Source: Stereocaulon alpinum (lineage: Eukaryota; Ascomycota; Lecanoromycetes; Lecanorales; Stereocaulaceae). From it: DNA of 64,000 bases. Position numbers and translations under genes: made by a program. The stretch spans positions 124,001-188,000 of the forward strand of contig JAEUBA010000050.1 in the NCBI GenBank assembly GCA_018257865.1, given 5' to 3'. The first letter of the stretch is position 1. Every line of letters begins with the position of its first letter. A model generated the notes under the pieces. The model was not told where the DNA came from, ran no database searches, and was given only the letters and a program-made list of their open reading frames with translations. Below, one piece after another: positions 63,669-64,000 of this stretch.

Positions 63669-64000
63669 TTACTCGGACACAGTGGCCTGAAGGCCAAATC
63701 TCATGTTCTCGACCGTCTTCGCTCCAACGCCTCGTAATTGACCCAGTTGTCTCAAACTGCTTACTGGTCGAAGTTCGTCTTCGTCCTCTTCACCTGCGCA
63801 AAGTGCTTCGATAATAGCCTCAGCCTTCTTCGCTCCTATCCCCCGCAGCAAACGTATCTGACTGACGTCTCGCGTGTTGAATATGCTCAATAGCTGCTGT
63901 GTTCGAGGTGTCTGTACATGCTCGTTTCCCGGCTCAAACGAGGAAAGCCGAACAGGTCTGCATCTTTGCCTGTTAATCTTTGCTTTGTAACGAGAGCCCC
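63669..64000 (-). CDS. C-terminus of a kinesin-like protein (helix-hairpin-helix tail), truncated by window edge
   Basis: The minus-strand frame is open from the right edge to a stop at 63669, giving about 110 residues of a protein whose start and motor domain lie outside. After a basic, disordered part (RYKAKINRQRCRPVRLSS) come two helix-hairpin-helix units: LLSIFNTRDVSQIRLLRGIG, AKKAEAIIEALC, then LRQLGQLRGVGAKTVENMRF. This pair resembles the C-terminal DNA-binding tail of Kid/KIF22-type chromokinesins and their fungal relatives. Other helix-hairpin-helix proteins are possible since no motor sequence is visible. Confidence 0.5.
   Translation of the reverse strand, partial: GSRYKAKINRQRCRPVRLSSFEPGNEHVQTPRTQQLLSIFNTRDVSQIRLLRGIGAKKAEAIIEALCAGEEDEDELRPVSSLRQLGQLRGVGAKTVENMRFGLQATVSE

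Noticed and set aside
1..64000. CRISPR array, prophage, insertion sequence or RIP-mutated transposon
   Set aside because: No regularly spaced repeats, integrase or transposase frames, or AT-rich mutated blocks were seen; intron-bearing fungal genes fill most of the window.

Overview
The window is a 64 kb piece of a nuclear chromosome from a filamentous ascomycete (Pezizomycotina; a Dothideomycetes-like genome is my best guess, but the species cannot be fixed from the sequence). The evidence is dense protein-coding genes on both strands, many 47-90 bp GT-AG introns with CTAAC/CTGAC-type branch sites, and fungal-specific architectures (Atg26 sterol glucosyltransferase with PH and GRAM domains, Spt7 with bromodomain plus histone fold, a CBS-PB1 protein, Swi1). 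I see no CRISPR array, bacterial operon, intact transposon or tRNA gene. I joined the exons by eye, using reading frame, splice consensus and remembered family conservation.

Layout. 1-10.4 kb: 3'-truncated-window copy of DNA polymerase epsilon (POL2, + strand, its 5' end lies outside the window), convergent with the RNA polymerase II CTD phosphatase FCP1, then prefoldin subunit 3 (PAC10, five exons). 10.6-17.5 kb: LETM1-like mitochondrial protein, a Nab3-type RNA-binding protein, a mitochondrial ICT1-type release factor and UTP6. 17.5-20.1 kb is gene-poor. 20.1-31.4 kb: VanZ-like membrane protein, SPT7, chaperonin CCT7 and importin PSE1. 32-37 kb: CBS-PB1 protein, ribosomal protein S26 and a tyrosine phosphatase with a probable membrane-anchor exon. 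37-39.6 kb is gene-poor and holds the wreck of a short-chain-dehydrogenase-like (PRISE-type) gene. 39.6-48 kb: ATG26, vacuolar aspartic protease PEP4 and proteasome ATPase RPT3. 49.7-59.6 kb: SWI1, mitochondrial ribosomal protein mL49 (IMG2), eIF3e, ATM1 and AIM24. 60.3-64 kb: a small uncertain gene, an MCT-like MFS transporter and the C-terminus of a kinesin-like protein.

The content is overwhelmingly housekeeping: replication, transcription (FCP1, SAGA, SWI/SNF, Nab3), translation and ribosomes (RPS26, eIF3e, UTP6, mL49, ICT1), protein folding and turnover (PAC10, CCT7, RPT3, PEP4), nuclear import, and mitochondrial function (ATM1, AIM24, LETM1-like). Genes often sit head to head over short shared promoters (PAC10/LETM1-like, IMG2/eIF3e, ATM1/AIM24, CBS-PB1/RPS26).

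I did not find a convincing new multi-gene system. The observations most worth a second look are: (i) abrupt switches from C-ending to G/T-ending codons inside several genes; (ii) a probable hidden membrane-anchor exon on the tyrosine phosphatase; (iii) a GC-AG intron with a 51-nt terminal exon in mL49; (iv) an ATGA-overlapping upstream ORF at SWI1; (v) a dense G-run cluster near 60.6 kb; and (vi) the PRISE pseudogene.
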